Shown here piece by piece: positions 20,053 through 29,008 of a DNA stretch of 64,000 nucleotides. The first letter of the stretch is position 1. The number at the start of each line of letters is the position of its first letter. Source of the DNA: Burkholderia sp. 8Y (GTDB taxonomy: Bacteria; Pseudomonadota; Gammaproteobacteria; Burkholderiales; Burkholderiaceae); assembly GCF_902506145.1 (NCBI RefSeq), contig NZ_LR733520.1:1088640-1152639 (forward strand). The letters are read 5' to 3'. The notes under the pieces are model-generated. The model was not told the origin of the DNA and did not search any database. It was given only the letters and a program-made list of their open reading frames with translations. The position numbers and the translations under genes were made by a program.

Positions 20053-21041
20053 CCGCCCTGTCGCGCCTCGTCGATCGTTTCGAGGACGCGACCGTGCGGG
20101 ATCTGGCGTGGCTGCTTTTCTCGCCCGATCTTCTGCGTGAGCGCGCGGCCGGCGCGCCGCTTGCCCAGCCGTTCGAATCCGCCGATGCGCGCGATGCCAC
20201 GCTCGCCTGGCTCGCCGCGCTCGACGCCGCGCCGGACGCGCTGCATGTCCGCTCACGCAATCCCAAATCGACGCGCCTCGGCATTTACGCCGAAAGCCTG
20301 CTCGAATTCTTTCTCGCGCACGGGCCGGCGGCGCGGCTCATCGCGGCGAACGTCCCGCTGCGGCATCAGCGCCGCACCATCGGAGAGTGCGATTTTCTGC
20401 TAGAGACGGCGACCGGCGCGCGGCTCCACTGGGAACTGGCGGTGAAGTTTTATTTGCACATCGGCGATGGCGTGGAGCGGGCGGCGCGTCTGTCGGATTA
20501 CGTCGGGCCGAATCTGCAAGACCGCTTCGATCTGAAGCACGCGCGCCTCCTGACGCATCAGCTCGGCCTGACGTCGCGACCGGAGTTCGCCGCGCTCGGG
20601 CTGGAGGGGCCGTGGCATCCGCAGGTGTTCATCAAGGGGCGGCTCTTTTACCACGACGAAGGCATCGTGCCCGCGCCGGAAGTGGGCGAAGCGCACATGC
20701 GCGGCTGGTGGCTGACGGCGACGGGATGGCGCGAGCGGCACGGAGGGAAAGGGCAGCACGAAACCCACGATACTCGCGCATGGGTCATCCAGCCCCGGCT
20801 CGCGTGGCTCGCGCCGCGCCGCCTGAGCGCATCGGATGCGCAATCGCTGATGTCCGAAGCCGCCGCCATTCATACGCGTCTTGCGGCCATCACCGCGCCG
20901 ACGATGGTCGCCGCCTACGTGCGCGATGCGGCGGGCGGTTGGACGGAGGAATCGCGCGGCTTCATCGTTCCGGACGACTGGCCCGAGCGGGCAAGGGCGT
21001 TCGCCGCTTCCGCGCTTCCGGCGCTTCCCACCCCCGCGTGA
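20049..21041 (+). CDS. DUF1853 family protein
   Basis: A 330-residue protein that I match to DUF1853; function unknown. It starts [20 protein letters not shown], then WLLFSPDLL, and contains STRLGIYAESLLEFFL, RRTIGECDFLLETATG, LHWELAVKFYLHIGDG and GPNLQDRFDLK. The acidic E-x-D-F and E-x-x-V-K-F-Y spacing resembles PD-(D/E)XK nucleases, which is my inference only. The ATG at 20049 overlaps the glycosylase stop (ATGA), so the two are translationally coupled, suggesting a DNA-repair link. Its stop directly abuts the convergent thiD stop. Confidence 0.82.
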   Translation: MTALSRLVDRFEDATVRDLAWLLFSPDLLRERAAGAPLAQPFESADARDATLAWLAALDAAPDALHVRSRNPKSTRLGIYAESLLEFFLAHGPAARLIAANVPLRHQRRTIGECDFLLETATGARLHWELAVKFYLHIGDGVERAARLSDYVGPNLQDRFDLKHARLLTHQLGLTSRPEFAALGLEGPWHPQVFIKGRLFYHDEGIVPAPEVGEAHMRGWWLTATGWRERHGGKGQHETHDTRAWVIQPRLAWLAPRRLSASDAQSLMSEAAAIHTRLAAITAPTMVAAYVRDAAGGWTEESRGFIVPDDWPERARAFAASALPALPTPA

Positions 21042-21854
21042 CTACCACCAGCGATAGAAGTGATGCACCGGCCCGACGCCGTGGCCGACTTCCAGGCGCG
21101 CGCTCGCCTCGATCGCCCCGGTGAGATACCGCTTCGCTTCGGCGGTGGCGCTCGCGAGGTCCCCGCTCTGGGGGATCAGCGCGGCAATCGCCGCCGACAG
21201 CGTGCAGCCCGTGCCGTGCGTATTCTTCAGCGCCACGCGCGCACCCGACAGCCGCAGCGCGCCCGTCGTTTCGATCAGCCAGTCAGGACTGTCCGAGGAG
21301 GCCAAATGCCCGCCCTTCATCAGCACGGCGCGAGCGCCCGACGCGAGCAAGGCTTCGCCCTGACGCACCATCGCGTCTTCATCGGCGGCAGGCTGCGTGC
21401 CGAGCAGCGCCGCGGCTTCAGGCAGATTCGGCGTGACGAGCGTGGCGAGCGGCAGCAGTTCGTCGCGCAGCGCGGCCACCGCTTCCGGCGCGAGAAGCGC
21501 GTGGTTGCTCTTCGAAATCATCACGGTATCGAGCACGACATGCGCCGGGCGATGCCGCCTGAGCGCGTCGGCGACGGCGCGCACGATGCCCGCGTTGGCC
21601 AGCATCCCGATCTTCACCGCGTCGATGCGGATGTCGTCGAACACGGCGTCGAGCTGCGCCGCGACGAACGCGGGCTCCGGCGCATGCACGGCCGTGACGC
21701 CGCGCGTGTTCTGCGCCGTCAGCGCCGTGATGACGCTCGCGCCGTAGGCACCGAGCGCGGAAAACGCCTTGAGATCGGCCTGAATGCCCGCGCCGCCGCC
21801 CGAGTCGGAACCGGCGATCGTGAGCACGTTGGGAATGGGTTTCGTCAAAGGCAT
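21042..21854 (-). CDS. thiD: bifunctional hydroxymethylpyrimidine kinase/phosphomethylpyrimidine kinase
   Basis: A 270-residue ribokinase-like enzyme that phosphorylates HMP and then HMP-P to HMP-PP for thiamine synthesis. Substrate-binding AGSDSGGGAGIQADLK is at residues 14-29, with the KIGMLAN segment, the VLDTVMISKSNHALL region, and catalytic-cysteine motif GTGCTLSAAI. It is last in the minus-strand order thiM-thiE-thiD, 8 bp after thiE. Its stop (21042-21044) touches the DUF1853 stop with no spacer. Confidence 0.95.
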   Translation of the reverse strand: MPLTKPIPNVLTIAGSDSGGGAGIQADLKAFSALGAYGASVITALTAQNTRGVTAVHAPEPAFVAAQLDAVFDDIRIDAVKIGMLANAGIVRAVADALRRHRPAHVVLDTVMISKSNHALLAPEAVAALRDELLPLATLVTPNLPEAAALLGTQPAADEDAMVRQGEALLASGARAVLMKGGHLASSDSPDWLIETTGALRLSGARVALKNTHGTGCTLSAAIAALIPQSGDLASATAEAKRYLTGAIEASARLEVGHGVGPVHHFYRWW

Positions 21855-21862
21855 GAGAAAAG

Positions 21863-22510
21863 TCAGGATTGAGCGCGGGTGAGAGTCTCGCGCAGCGCGG
21901 CTGACGCGTCGCGCGGATTCGCAGCCTTGCAGATCGCCGAGACGACCGCGAGTCCCGCAGGTTTCGCGCGCATGACGTCGGCGGCGTTATGCGCCTGGAT
22001 GCCGCCTATCGCCACGGTCGGGAAGCGCGCGCTCGCGCACATCGCCGCGAGACCGTCGATGCCGCAGGGCGCGGAGGCGTCCGTCTTGGTCGGCGTCGCG
22101 TAGACCGGTCCCGCGCCGACATAGTCGATGACGCCGACAAGCCGGTTCGCGTCGGCGACTTCCGCGAGATCGGACACCGACAGGCCGATCAGCGCATCCG
22201 GCCCAAGCAGCCGCCGCGCGTGCTGCGCCGGCAGATCGCGCTGGCCGACGTGAACGCCGTCCGCGCCGGCCGCGAGCGCGACATCGACATGATCGTTGAT
22301 GACGAGCGGAACGCCGCGCGCACGCGTCAGCGGCAGCAAGTCAAGGGCGAGCGCGAGCCACGCTCGCTTGTGCCACTCGGGCGCGCGCAGTTGCAGCAGC
22401 GTCACGCCGCCGTCCAGCGCCGCGCGTGCGACGGCAAGCGCCGCGTCATGGCCGCCGCACTGCACGGGATCGAGCACGAGGTAGAGCGAAAGATCGAAGG
22501 CGCGCCGCAT
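21863..22510 (-). CDS. thiE: thiamine phosphate synthase
   Basis: A 215-residue TIM-barrel enzyme that joins HMP-PP with hydroxyethylthiazole phosphate. Diagnostic segments are LYLVLDPVQC, LLQLRAPEWHKR, LVINDHVDVALAAGADGVHV, GLSVSDLAEV, YVGAGPVYATPTK and VAIGGIQAHNAADV. The ATG at 22510 is two bases after the thiM stop; a longer in-frame start at 22615 would overlap thiM and is unlikely. Relative to other ThiE proteins the phosphate-loop residues are intact. Confidence 0.94.
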   Translation of the reverse strand: MRRAFDLSLYLVLDPVQCGGHDAALAVARAALDGGVTLLQLRAPEWHKRAWLALALDLLPLTRARGVPLVINDHVDVALAAGADGVHVGQRDLPAQHARRLLGPDALIGLSVSDLAEVADANRLVGVIDYVGAGPVYATPTKTDASAPCGIDGLAAMCASARFPTVAIGGIQAHNAADVMRAKPAGLAVVSAICKAANPRDASAALRETLTRAQS

Positions 22511-22512
22511 GG

Positions 22513-23328
22513 TCAGGAGAGCGCGACGTCGCGCTGCACGAGCGTCGCGTCGAACGCGTGCGAATCGACCGACGCGAGGCGGTCCAAATACGCGACGGCG
22601 AAGCTCCCCGGCCACGCACCGTCGCGGGCGGCGAGTTCGCCGGCCACGGTCGAATACGCGATCGCGGCGATCGTCGCGGCCCAGTGTTCATCGCGCGATG
22701 CGGCCGCGCCGACGAACGCCGCGACCGTCGCCGAGAGCGCGCAGCCGACGCCTGTCACGCGGGTCATGAGCGGCGAGCCGTTGGACAGCGCGACGACGCG
22801 GCGGCCGTCGGTGATGTAGTCGGTCGCGCCGGTGACGGCGACCACGGCCCCCGTTTGCAGCGCGAGGATCTGCGCGGCGTCGAGCGCGGCGTCGGTGGCG
22901 GCGGTGCTGTCGACGCCGCGCCCGCTTGCCGCGCCGCCCGACAGGCTGATGATCTCCGACGCGTTGCCGCGAATCACGGCGGGCTTCGCGTCGAGCAGAT
23001 CGAGGGCGAATTCAGTGCGAAACGTGAGCGGGCCGACCGCGACCGGATCGAGCACCCACGGCGTGCCCGCGTCGTTGGCGGCATCCACGGCGGCGCGCAT
23101 GGCGCGCATCTGCGGCACGTCGAGCGTGCCGAGATTGACGAGGAGCGCATTGGCGAGCGGCGCGAATTGCGCGACTTCCTCGCGCGCGACGACCATCGCC
23201 GGAGCCGCGCCGATGGCGAGCAGCACGTTGGCCGTGAAATTGGTGACGACGAGATTCGTCAGGCAGTGAACGAGCGGCGCGCGCTCGCGCACGCGCGTGA
23301 CGAACGAGAAAAGATCGGCAGCAAGCAT
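22513..23328 (-). CDS. thiM: hydroxyethylthiazole kinase
   Basis: A 271-residue ThiM that phosphorylates salvaged 4-methyl-5-hydroxyethylthiazole. Characteristic sequence: PLVHCLTNLVVTNFTANVLL at the N-terminus, LLVNLGTLDVPQMRAM, WVLDPVAVGP, VIRGNASEI and catalytic GVGCALSATVAAF. No THI-box (TPP riboswitch) is visible in the 64 bp before it. It follows lplT on the same strand and may be read from that promoter. ThiM with ThiE and ThiD forms a salvage branch. Confidence 0.95.
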   Translation of the reverse strand: MLAADLFSFVTRVRERAPLVHCLTNLVVTNFTANVLLAIGAAPAMVVAREEVAQFAPLANALLVNLGTLDVPQMRAMRAAVDAANDAGTPWVLDPVAVGPLTFRTEFALDLLDAKPAVIRGNASEIISLSGGAASGRGVDSTAATDAALDAAQILALQTGAVVAVTGATDYITDGRRVVALSNGSPLMTRVTGVGCALSATVAAFVGAAASRDEHWAATIAAIAYSTVAGELAARDGAWPGSFAVAYLDRLASVDSHAFDATLVQRDVALS

Positions 23329-23392
23329 GATGAAGAAAGATTAGCCCGATCGGCCAATGAGCGCAGCCGAAACGGAAGCCAAAACGGCAGCG

Positions 23393-24700
23393 TCAGTGCC
23401 GCGCTTCGCCGATCAGCGCAACCGAATCGAACGCGCGCTGGTTCGCCTGATGGCGGCGCATGACGAAGTACATCATCAGACACACGAACGAGCCGAACAT
23501 CACGATGACGAACTGGATCGGCATGTCGAGCCAGACGAGCACGGCGTACAGGCAGAGCATGATGAGCACGGACAGATTCTCGTTGAAGTTCTGCACGGCG
23601 ATCGAGTGCCCGGCCGAGAGCAGCACGTGCCCGCGATGCTGCAAAAGCGCGTTCATCGGCACGACGAAAAAGCCCGAGAGACCGCCCACGACCATCAGGA
23701 ACAGATACGCGATCAGCAAATAGCCCGGAAAGTGCATCCTGCCGAAGTAGACGCCCCAGTGCGCGGGAAAGAGATGCCGCGTGTAGAACGCCATCAGCAT
23801 GACGGCGAGCCCCATCGCGATGCCCACCGGCAGCACCGAGAGCGAGCGCTTGAGCGGCACGCGCGCCGCCGCGAGCACCGCGCCGACCGCGACGCCCACC
23901 GCGATCACCGCCTGCAGAATCGCGGCCTGCGAAAGCGTCATGCCGAGCGACACTTCGGCCCACTTGAGCACGATGAACTGCAGCGTCGCGCCCGCGCCCC
24001 AGAAGAGCGTCGTGACCGCGAGCGAAATCTGGCCGAGCTTGTCGCGCCACAGCGTGAGAAAGCAGTCGGCGAAATCGGTGATGAGCTTGACGGGCCGGTG
24101 TTCCTGCTTCGGATAGCGCGCGCCGGTATCGGGAATGCGCAGGTTGAAGATCGCGGCGATCACGTACATCAGCATGATGACAAGCATCGCGGCTTCGGCG
24201 GCCGTGTGGATGCGCGGTATGTGCAGCGTCAGCAGGTGGCTCGCGATATGCGGGCTGATGAGCGCGCCGCCCATGACCGTGCCGAGAATGATGGAGCCGA
24301 CCGTCGTGCCTTCGATCCAGCCGTTCGCCGCGACGAGCCGGTCGGGCGGCAGCAGCTCGGTGAGAATGCCGTACTTCGCGGGCGAATACGCCGCCGCGCC
24401 GAAGCCGACGATGCCGTATGCGAGCAGCGGATGCGCGCCGACCAGCATGGTCACGCAGCCGACCACCTTGATGGAATTGGTCACGAACATCACGCGGCCC
24501 TTGGGCCGCGAATCCGCGAAAGCACCGACGAACGCCGCGAGAACCACATAGGAGAGCACGAAGAACAGCTTGAGCAGCGGCGTCATCCAGTTCGGCGCGT
24601 GGAGGTCTTTCAGCAATGCGATGGCAGCGATCAGTAATGCGTTATCGGCCAGCGATGAGAAAAACTGCGCGGCCATGATGGTGTAAAAACCTTTTTTCAT
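23393..24700 (-). CDS. lplT: lysophospholipid transporter, MFS type
   Basis: A 435-residue major-facilitator protein with about 12 hydrophobic segments. It resembles LplT, which flips lysophospholipids across the inner membrane for re-acylation. It begins MKKGFYTIMAAQFFSSLADN, with YSPAKYGILTELLPP and the loop AFADSRPKGRVMFVTN between helices 2 and 3. I use the ATG at 24700; the frame stays open to 24829 but the extra residues are glycine-rich and not membrane-like. No acyltransferase (aas) is adjacent. The thiMED genes follow 64 bp downstream. Confidence 0.87.
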   Translation of the reverse strand: MKKGFYTIMAAQFFSSLADNALLIAAIALLKDLHAPNWMTPLLKLFFVLSYVVLAAFVGAFADSRPKGRVMFVTNSIKVVGCVTMLVGAHPLLAYGIVGFGAAAYSPAKYGILTELLPPDRLVAANGWIEGTTVGSIILGTVMGGALISPHIASHLLTLHIPRIHTAAEAAMLVIMLMYVIAAIFNLRIPDTGARYPKQEHRPVKLITDFADCFLTLWRDKLGQISLAVTTLFWGAGATLQFIVLKWAEVSLGMTLSQAAILQAVIAVGVAVGAVLAAARVPLKRSLSVLPVGIAMGLAVMLMAFYTRHLFPAHWGVYFGRMHFPGYLLIAYLFLMVVGGLSGFFVVPMNALLQHRGHVLLSAGHSIAVQNFNENLSVLIMLCLYAVLVWLDMPIQFVIVMFGSFVCLMMYFVMRRHQANQRAFDSVALIGEARH

Positions 24701-24990
24701 CTGATCCGAAGCTTTCCTCACTGCCGGGAATCCGCCCCCGCCGCCGCCGGTGCTGCCGGTCGCGCGTTCGGGCTTATGCCGTTCGAAATGGGTTGTGCGC
24801 ACGGCTTTATAACACGAAAATAGGCACATTCTGACTAGCAGTAATCTCGATTACGCGCGCGACACCACGTCCGCATGCGTGATTCGTCATAAGGTACTGA
24901 TTCGCAAGGTGTCTCGACCGGCGAACCGGCTGCTCGCCCCGTTGGCGTATGCTTGCCTTTCCGCCTGAACCGCATTTCTGACCAAAACTC

Positions 24991-26061
24991 ATGCCGCGCC
25001 CCCTTTCCGCAACGATTCACACCGCCGCTCTCGCCAACAACCTTGCCATTGCGCGCAAGTACGCGCCGAAATCCAAGATCTGGGCCGTCGTGAAGGCCAA
25101 TGCGTATGGCCACGGTCTCGCGCGAGCGTTCCCCGGACTTCGCGCAACGGACGGTTTCGGTCTTCTGGACCTCGAAGAAGCGGCGAAGTTGCGCGAACTC
25201 GGCTGGGCGGGTCCCATTCTGCTGCTCGAAGGCTTCTTTCGTCCGACGGACATCGACGTGATCGACCGCTACAGCCTGACCACGGCGATCCACTGCGACG
25301 AGCAGTTGCGTATGCTGGAAATGGCGCGGCTCTCGAAGCCGGTCAACGTGCAGTTGAAGATGAATAGCGGCATGAACCGGCTCGGCTACACGCCGGAGCG
25401 GTTCCGCGCGGCGTGGGAGCGGGCGCGCGCCTGTCAGGGCATCGGGCAGATCACGCTCATGACCCATTTCTCCGACGCCGACAGCGAACGCGGCATCGCG
25501 CATCAACTCGAGGCGTTCGAGCGCGGGGCGGAAGGCATCGCGGGCGCGCGCAGTCTGTCGAACTCGGCGGCGGTGTTGTGGCATCCAAACGCGCATTTCG
25601 ACTGGGTGCGCCCGGGCATCATTCTCTACGGCGCGTCGCCGTCAGGCGTGACGGCCGATATCGCCGATACCGGCCTGAAACCCGCGATGACGCTTTCGTC
25701 GGAACTGATCGCCGTCCAGACGGTCCAGCCGGGCGACAGCATCGGCTACGGCTCGACTTACACGGCGGGCCGGCCGATGCGCATCGGCGTGGTCGCGTGC
25801 GGCTACGCGGACGGCTATCCGCGTGTCGCGCCCGAGGGCACGCAGGTCATCGTCGATGGCGTGCGAACGGCGCTCGTCGGCCGCGTCTCGATGGACATGC
25901 TCACCGTCGATCTGACGCCGTGCCCCAACGCGGGCGTCGGCTCGCGCGTCGAATTGTGGGGCCCGAACCTGCCGATCGACGACGTGGCGGCCGCGTGCGG
26001 CACCATGGGCTATGAGCTGATGTGCGCGATCGCGCAGCGCGTGCCGGTCCGCGCGGAATGA
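24991..26061 (+). CDS. alr: alanine racemase
   Basis: A 356-residue PLP enzyme that interconverts L- and D-alanine for peptidoglycan. The Schiff-base lysine is K35 in [11 protein letters not shown], the second catalytic tyrosine region is GYGSTY (252-257), and [10 protein letters not shown] and GYADGYPR are conserved. Length matches the catabolic/biosynthetic family. It is divergent from lplT across 290 bp. radA follows 57 bp downstream on the same strand. Confidence 0.96.
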   Translation: MPRPLSATIHTAALANNLAIARKYAPKSKIWAVVKANAYGHGLARAFPGLRATDGFGLLDLEEAAKLRELGWAGPILLLEGFFRPTDIDVIDRYSLTTAIHCDEQLRMLEMARLSKPVNVQLKMNSGMNRLGYTPERFRAAWERARACQGIGQITLMTHFSDADSERGIAHQLEAFERGAEGIAGARSLSNSAAVLWHPNAHFDWVRPGIILYGASPSGVTADIADTGLKPAMTLSSELIAVQTVQPGDSIGYGSTYTAGRPMRIGVVACGYADGYPRVAPEGTQVIVDGVRTALVGRVSMDMLTVDLTPCPNAGVGSRVELWGPNLPIDDVAAACGTMGYELMCAIAQRVPVRAE

Positions 26062-26118
26062 GCGCATCGGAATCGCGCCGGCATCGCGCGAGAAGCAATG
26101 AATCTTGAAAGGCAATAC

Positions 26119-27507
26119 GTGGCAAAAGCAGCGAAGGCAAAGACGCTTTACATCTGTAGCGAATGCGGCGGACAAGCGCCGAAGTGGACCGGGCAGTGTG
26201 CGGCGTGCGGGGCGTGGAACACGCTGGTGGAATCGGTGGAGCAGGCGCCGTCGGCGCATCGTTTTCAGGCGCTCGCCAAGAGCTCGCCGGTACAGCGCCT
26301 CGCCGACATTGAAGCGGCGGACGTGCCGCGCTTCACGACCGGCGTCGGCGAGTTCGATCGCGTGCTGGGCGGCGGCCTCGTGCCGGGCGGCGTGGTGCTG
26401 ATCGGCGGTGATCCGGGCATCGGCAAATCGACGCTCCTCTTGCAATCGCTTGCGGAAATCGCGCGCGAGCGGCCGTCGCTGTACGTGAGCGGCGAGGAAT
26501 CCGGCGCGCAGATCGCGCTGCGGGCGCAGCGGCTCGGGCTGCTCGGCGGCTCCGCGAGCGCGGCGGCGGACCTCGCGCTGCTCGCCGAAATCCAGCTCGA
26601 AAAGATTCAGGCGGCCATCGACGAGCAACGTCCGGAAGTCGCCGTCATCGATTCCATCCAGACCGTCTATTCCGAGGCGCTCACGTCCGCGCCGGGTTCG
26701 GTCGCGCAGGTCCGCGAATGCGCGGCGCAACTGACGCGCATCGCCAAGCAGACGGGCACGTCGATCATCATGGTCGGTCACGTGACGAAGGAAGGCAGCC
26801 TCGCCGGCCCGCGCGTGCTCGAGCATATCGTCGACACGGTGCTGTACTTCGAGGGCGATACCCACTCGTCGTTCCGGCTCGTGCGCGCGTTCAAGAACCG
26901 CTTCGGCGCGGTGAACGAACTGGGCGTCTTCGCGATGACCGAGAAGGGCTTGCGCGGCGTGGCGAATCCGTCGGCGCTTTTTCTGTCGCAGCATGAGCAG
27001 AGCGTCGCGGGCTCGTGCGTGCTCGTGACGCAGGAGGGTTCGCGGCCGCTGCTCGTCGAAGTCCAGGCGCTCGTGGATACGGCGCACGTGCCGAATCCGC
27101 GCCGGCTCGCGGTCGGGCTCGAACAAAACCGGCTTGCGCTGCTGCTCGCGGTGCTGCACCGGCACGCGGGCATCGCGTGTTTCGATCAGGACGTGTTCCT
27201 GAACGCGGTAGGCGGCGTGAAGATCACCGAACCTGCCGCCGATCTCGCGGTGCTGCTCGCCATTCACTCGTCGATGCGCAACAAACCGCTGCCCAAGGGC
27301 TTGATCACGTTCGGCGAAGTAGGGCTCGCGGGCGAAATCCGGCCGTCGCCGCGCGGGCAGGACCGCCTGAAGGAGGCGGCCAAGCTCGGCTTCTCCGTCG
27401 CGCTGATTCCGAAGGCCAATGCGCCGAAGCAAGCGGTGGATGGTCTCAAGGTGATTGCCGTCGACCGCATCGAGGAAGCGATCGACCGCGTGCGGGATCT
27501 CGAATGA
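26119..27507 (+). CDS. radA: DNA repair protein RadA
   Basis: A 462-residue RecA-like ATPase (Sms) acting in branch migration and recombination intermediate processing. It has an N-terminal C4 zinc finger (C13, C16, C27, C30), Walker A GGDPGIGKST (97-106), the RadA-specific KNRFG at 259-263, and a C-terminal Lon-like domain (GGVKITEPAADLAVLLA; GEVGLAGEIRPSPRGQDRL). I prefer the GTG at 26119, with GAAAGG seven bases upstream and a family-typical AKAAKAKT start. An in-frame ATG at 26098 would add seven residues and has weaker support. It may be co-transcribed with alr. Confidence 0.94.
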   Translation: MAKAAKAKTLYICSECGGQAPKWTGQCAACGAWNTLVESVEQAPSAHRFQALAKSSPVQRLADIEAADVPRFTTGVGEFDRVLGGGLVPGGVVLIGGDPGIGKSTLLLQSLAEIARERPSLYVSGEESGAQIALRAQRLGLLGGSASAAADLALLAEIQLEKIQAAIDEQRPEVAVIDSIQTVYSEALTSAPGSVAQVRECAAQLTRIAKQTGTSIIMVGHVTKEGSLAGPRVLEHIVDTVLYFEGDTHSSFRLVRAFKNRFGAVNELGVFAMTEKGLRGVANPSALFLSQHEQSVAGSCVLVTQEGSRPLLVEVQALVDTAHVPNPRRLAVGLEQNRLALLLAVLHRHAGIACFDQDVFLNAVGGVKITEPAADLAVLLAIHSSMRNKPLPKGLITFGEVGLAGEIRPSPRGQDRLKEAAKLGFSVALIPKANAPKQAVDGLKVIAVDRIEEAIDRVRDLE

Positions 27508-27683
27508 ACGGATCGGACCCTCGGTAACGGACCGTAAGAATGTCGCGCGCCGCTGTAACCTGGCGCGGGCGCGGTTTTCATATCCTTTCGGGACCCAGGA
27601 CCGGCGGATGCGCCATGAGGTGCTATCACGCGCTATCACGCGCCGCCGCGCCGAAGTGACTGAAGGATCAAGAGGATCACGCT

Positions 27684-27947
27684 TTGAAACATCTCAAAAC
27701 AGCCCGGCCCGCGCCTGCGTTTCACCTGCGCGGCTGCCGCGTTTCGGCGCCCCTGCAGCAGCCTTTTGGCAGCGGATGCCGGATTGTCGAATGGATCGAT
27801 GGCGAAGGGCAGATTTCGCGGCGCGTCGTATCCGCGGATGTGACGGAGGCGGAAGTCGTCGCCACCATTCGCCGTCACGTCACAGGCCGCAAACACGTGC
27901 TTATCGACGACGAACGGCAGCCGCGCCAGACCTTGCCACGACGCTAG
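27684..27947 (+). CDS. small conserved protein, DUF2866-like
   Basis: An 87-residue basic protein starting at a TTG (27684). Sequence: KHLKTARPAPAFHLRGCRVS, then GSGCRIVEWIDGEGQISRRV and ADVTEAEVVATIRRHVTGRK. I recall a similar Burkholderia-restricted family (DUF2866), but the match is from memory. It has no signal or membrane segment. Its stop overlaps the CoA-transferase stop on the other strand by four bases. Upstream is a 176-bp gap after radA that holds a weak GC-rich hairpin. Confidence 0.62.
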   Translation: MKHLKTARPAPAFHLRGCRVSAPLQQPFGSGCRIVEWIDGEGQISRRVVSADVTEAEVVATIRRHVTGRKHVLIDDERQPRQTLPRR

Positions 27948-28975
27948 TTTCCCTCGCCGCGAAAGAGCGGATGCACCGCCGCTTCCGCCGGCGTGAGCAC
28001 CGGCGCGACGCAACAATCGAGCGGTTCGAAGAGCGCCATCCATTCGTCGCGCGTGCGCTCGCGCAAGCACGCGGCGAGGTGCGCCGTGAGTTCCTTCGCG
28101 TCCGCGCCGCCGATTGCCTGCCCGAGACTCCAGTGCCGAGCGGCCCAGTCCGGGCGTCCGAGCGCGGTGCACAGCGTCTGCCAGAACTTCAATTCCAGCG
28201 CGCCGACGGCCACGAACTTGTCGTCCAGTGTGCGGTACACGTTGTAGCAGGGCACGCCGCCGTTGAGCAGGCCCGCGCCCGCGCGCGTGGTCGCATCGGC
28301 CGAATTGGCGAGCGCGACATGCGCCATCACGTTGTGGTCATGAACGGCGTGCGTCATGGAGACATCGAGAAACCGGCCTTCGCCGCCGCGCGCAACGTGC
28401 CACAGCGCCGCGAGCATGTGCGTGACGGCAGCGAGTGCGCCGCCGAGCAGGTCCGCGAGCTGAAAGTTGGGCACGATCGGCGTACCGTCCGCAGCGGCAA
28501 GCTGATTCAGCACGCCCGCATACGCGACGTAATTCAGGTCGTGCCCCGCCTTGTCGGCGAACGCGCCTTCACTGCCGAAGCCCGTGATCGCGCAGTAGAC
28601 GAGCTTCGGATTAGCCTGCCGAAGCACGTCGTAACCGACGCCGAGCCGCGTCATCACCGATGGCCGGAAGCTCTCGACGAGCACGTCCACATCGCGCGCG
28701 AGTTCGATCAGTTGCGCGCGGTCCGCTTCGGTCTTCAGGTCGAGCGTCAGCGACCGCTTGCCGCGATTCACGATCCGATAGAAGGCGCTCGGCGTGCCGC
28801 TCGCGCGGTCCGCGTCGCTTTGCAGCATCGAGCGGGCGTAGTCGCCAACGCCGGGCGGCTCGATCTTCAACACGTCCGCGCCGAGTTCGGCGAGGCGCAG
28901 CGTGGCGACCGGACCGGGCAAGAGCCGCGTCAGATCGAGGACGCGAAGACCGGCGAGAGCGGGGGGTGTCGTCAA
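27944..28975 (-). CDS. family III CoA-transferase, alpha-methylacyl-CoA racemase-like
   Basis: A 343-residue CaiB/BaiF protein. It opens with GLRVLDLTRLLPGPVATLRL, then LGADVLKIEPPGVGDYAR, and has the AMACR-type signature GHDLNYVAYAGVLNQL containing the His-Asp pair. DVSMTHAVHDHNV and GGVPCYNVYRTLDDKFVAVG follow. These favour 2-methylacyl-CoA racemase over oxalate- or carnitine-type transferases, but the substrate is not certain. The start is a TTG at 28975 with CGGAG upstream. It is convergent with the DUF2866-like gene. Confidence 0.85.
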   Translation of the reverse strand: MTTPPALAGLRVLDLTRLLPGPVATLRLAELGADVLKIEPPGVGDYARSMLQSDADRASGTPSAFYRIVNRGKRSLTLDLKTEADRAQLIELARDVDVLVESFRPSVMTRLGVGYDVLRQANPKLVYCAITGFGSEGAFADKAGHDLNYVAYAGVLNQLAAADGTPIVPNFQLADLLGGALAAVTHMLAALWHVARGGEGRFLDVSMTHAVHDHNVMAHVALANSADATTRAGAGLLNGGVPCYNVYRTLDDKFVAVGALELKFWQTLCTALGRPDWAARHWSLGQAIGGADAKELTAHLAACLRERTRDEWMALFEPLDCCVAPVLTPAEAAVHPLFRGEGN

Positions 28976-29008
28976 GTCGTCGGTCTCCGTGAGTTGTTAC
29001 AAGCCGGG

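Noticed and set aside
22513..23392. TPP riboswitch before thiM
   Set aside because: I looked for CTGAGA and the ACC-x-GAA-type conserved core on the minus strand and did not see them.
25642..27639. 665-residue minus-strand frame across alr and radA
   Set aside because: Arg/Ala/His-rich shadow translation of two clear genes on the opposite strand.
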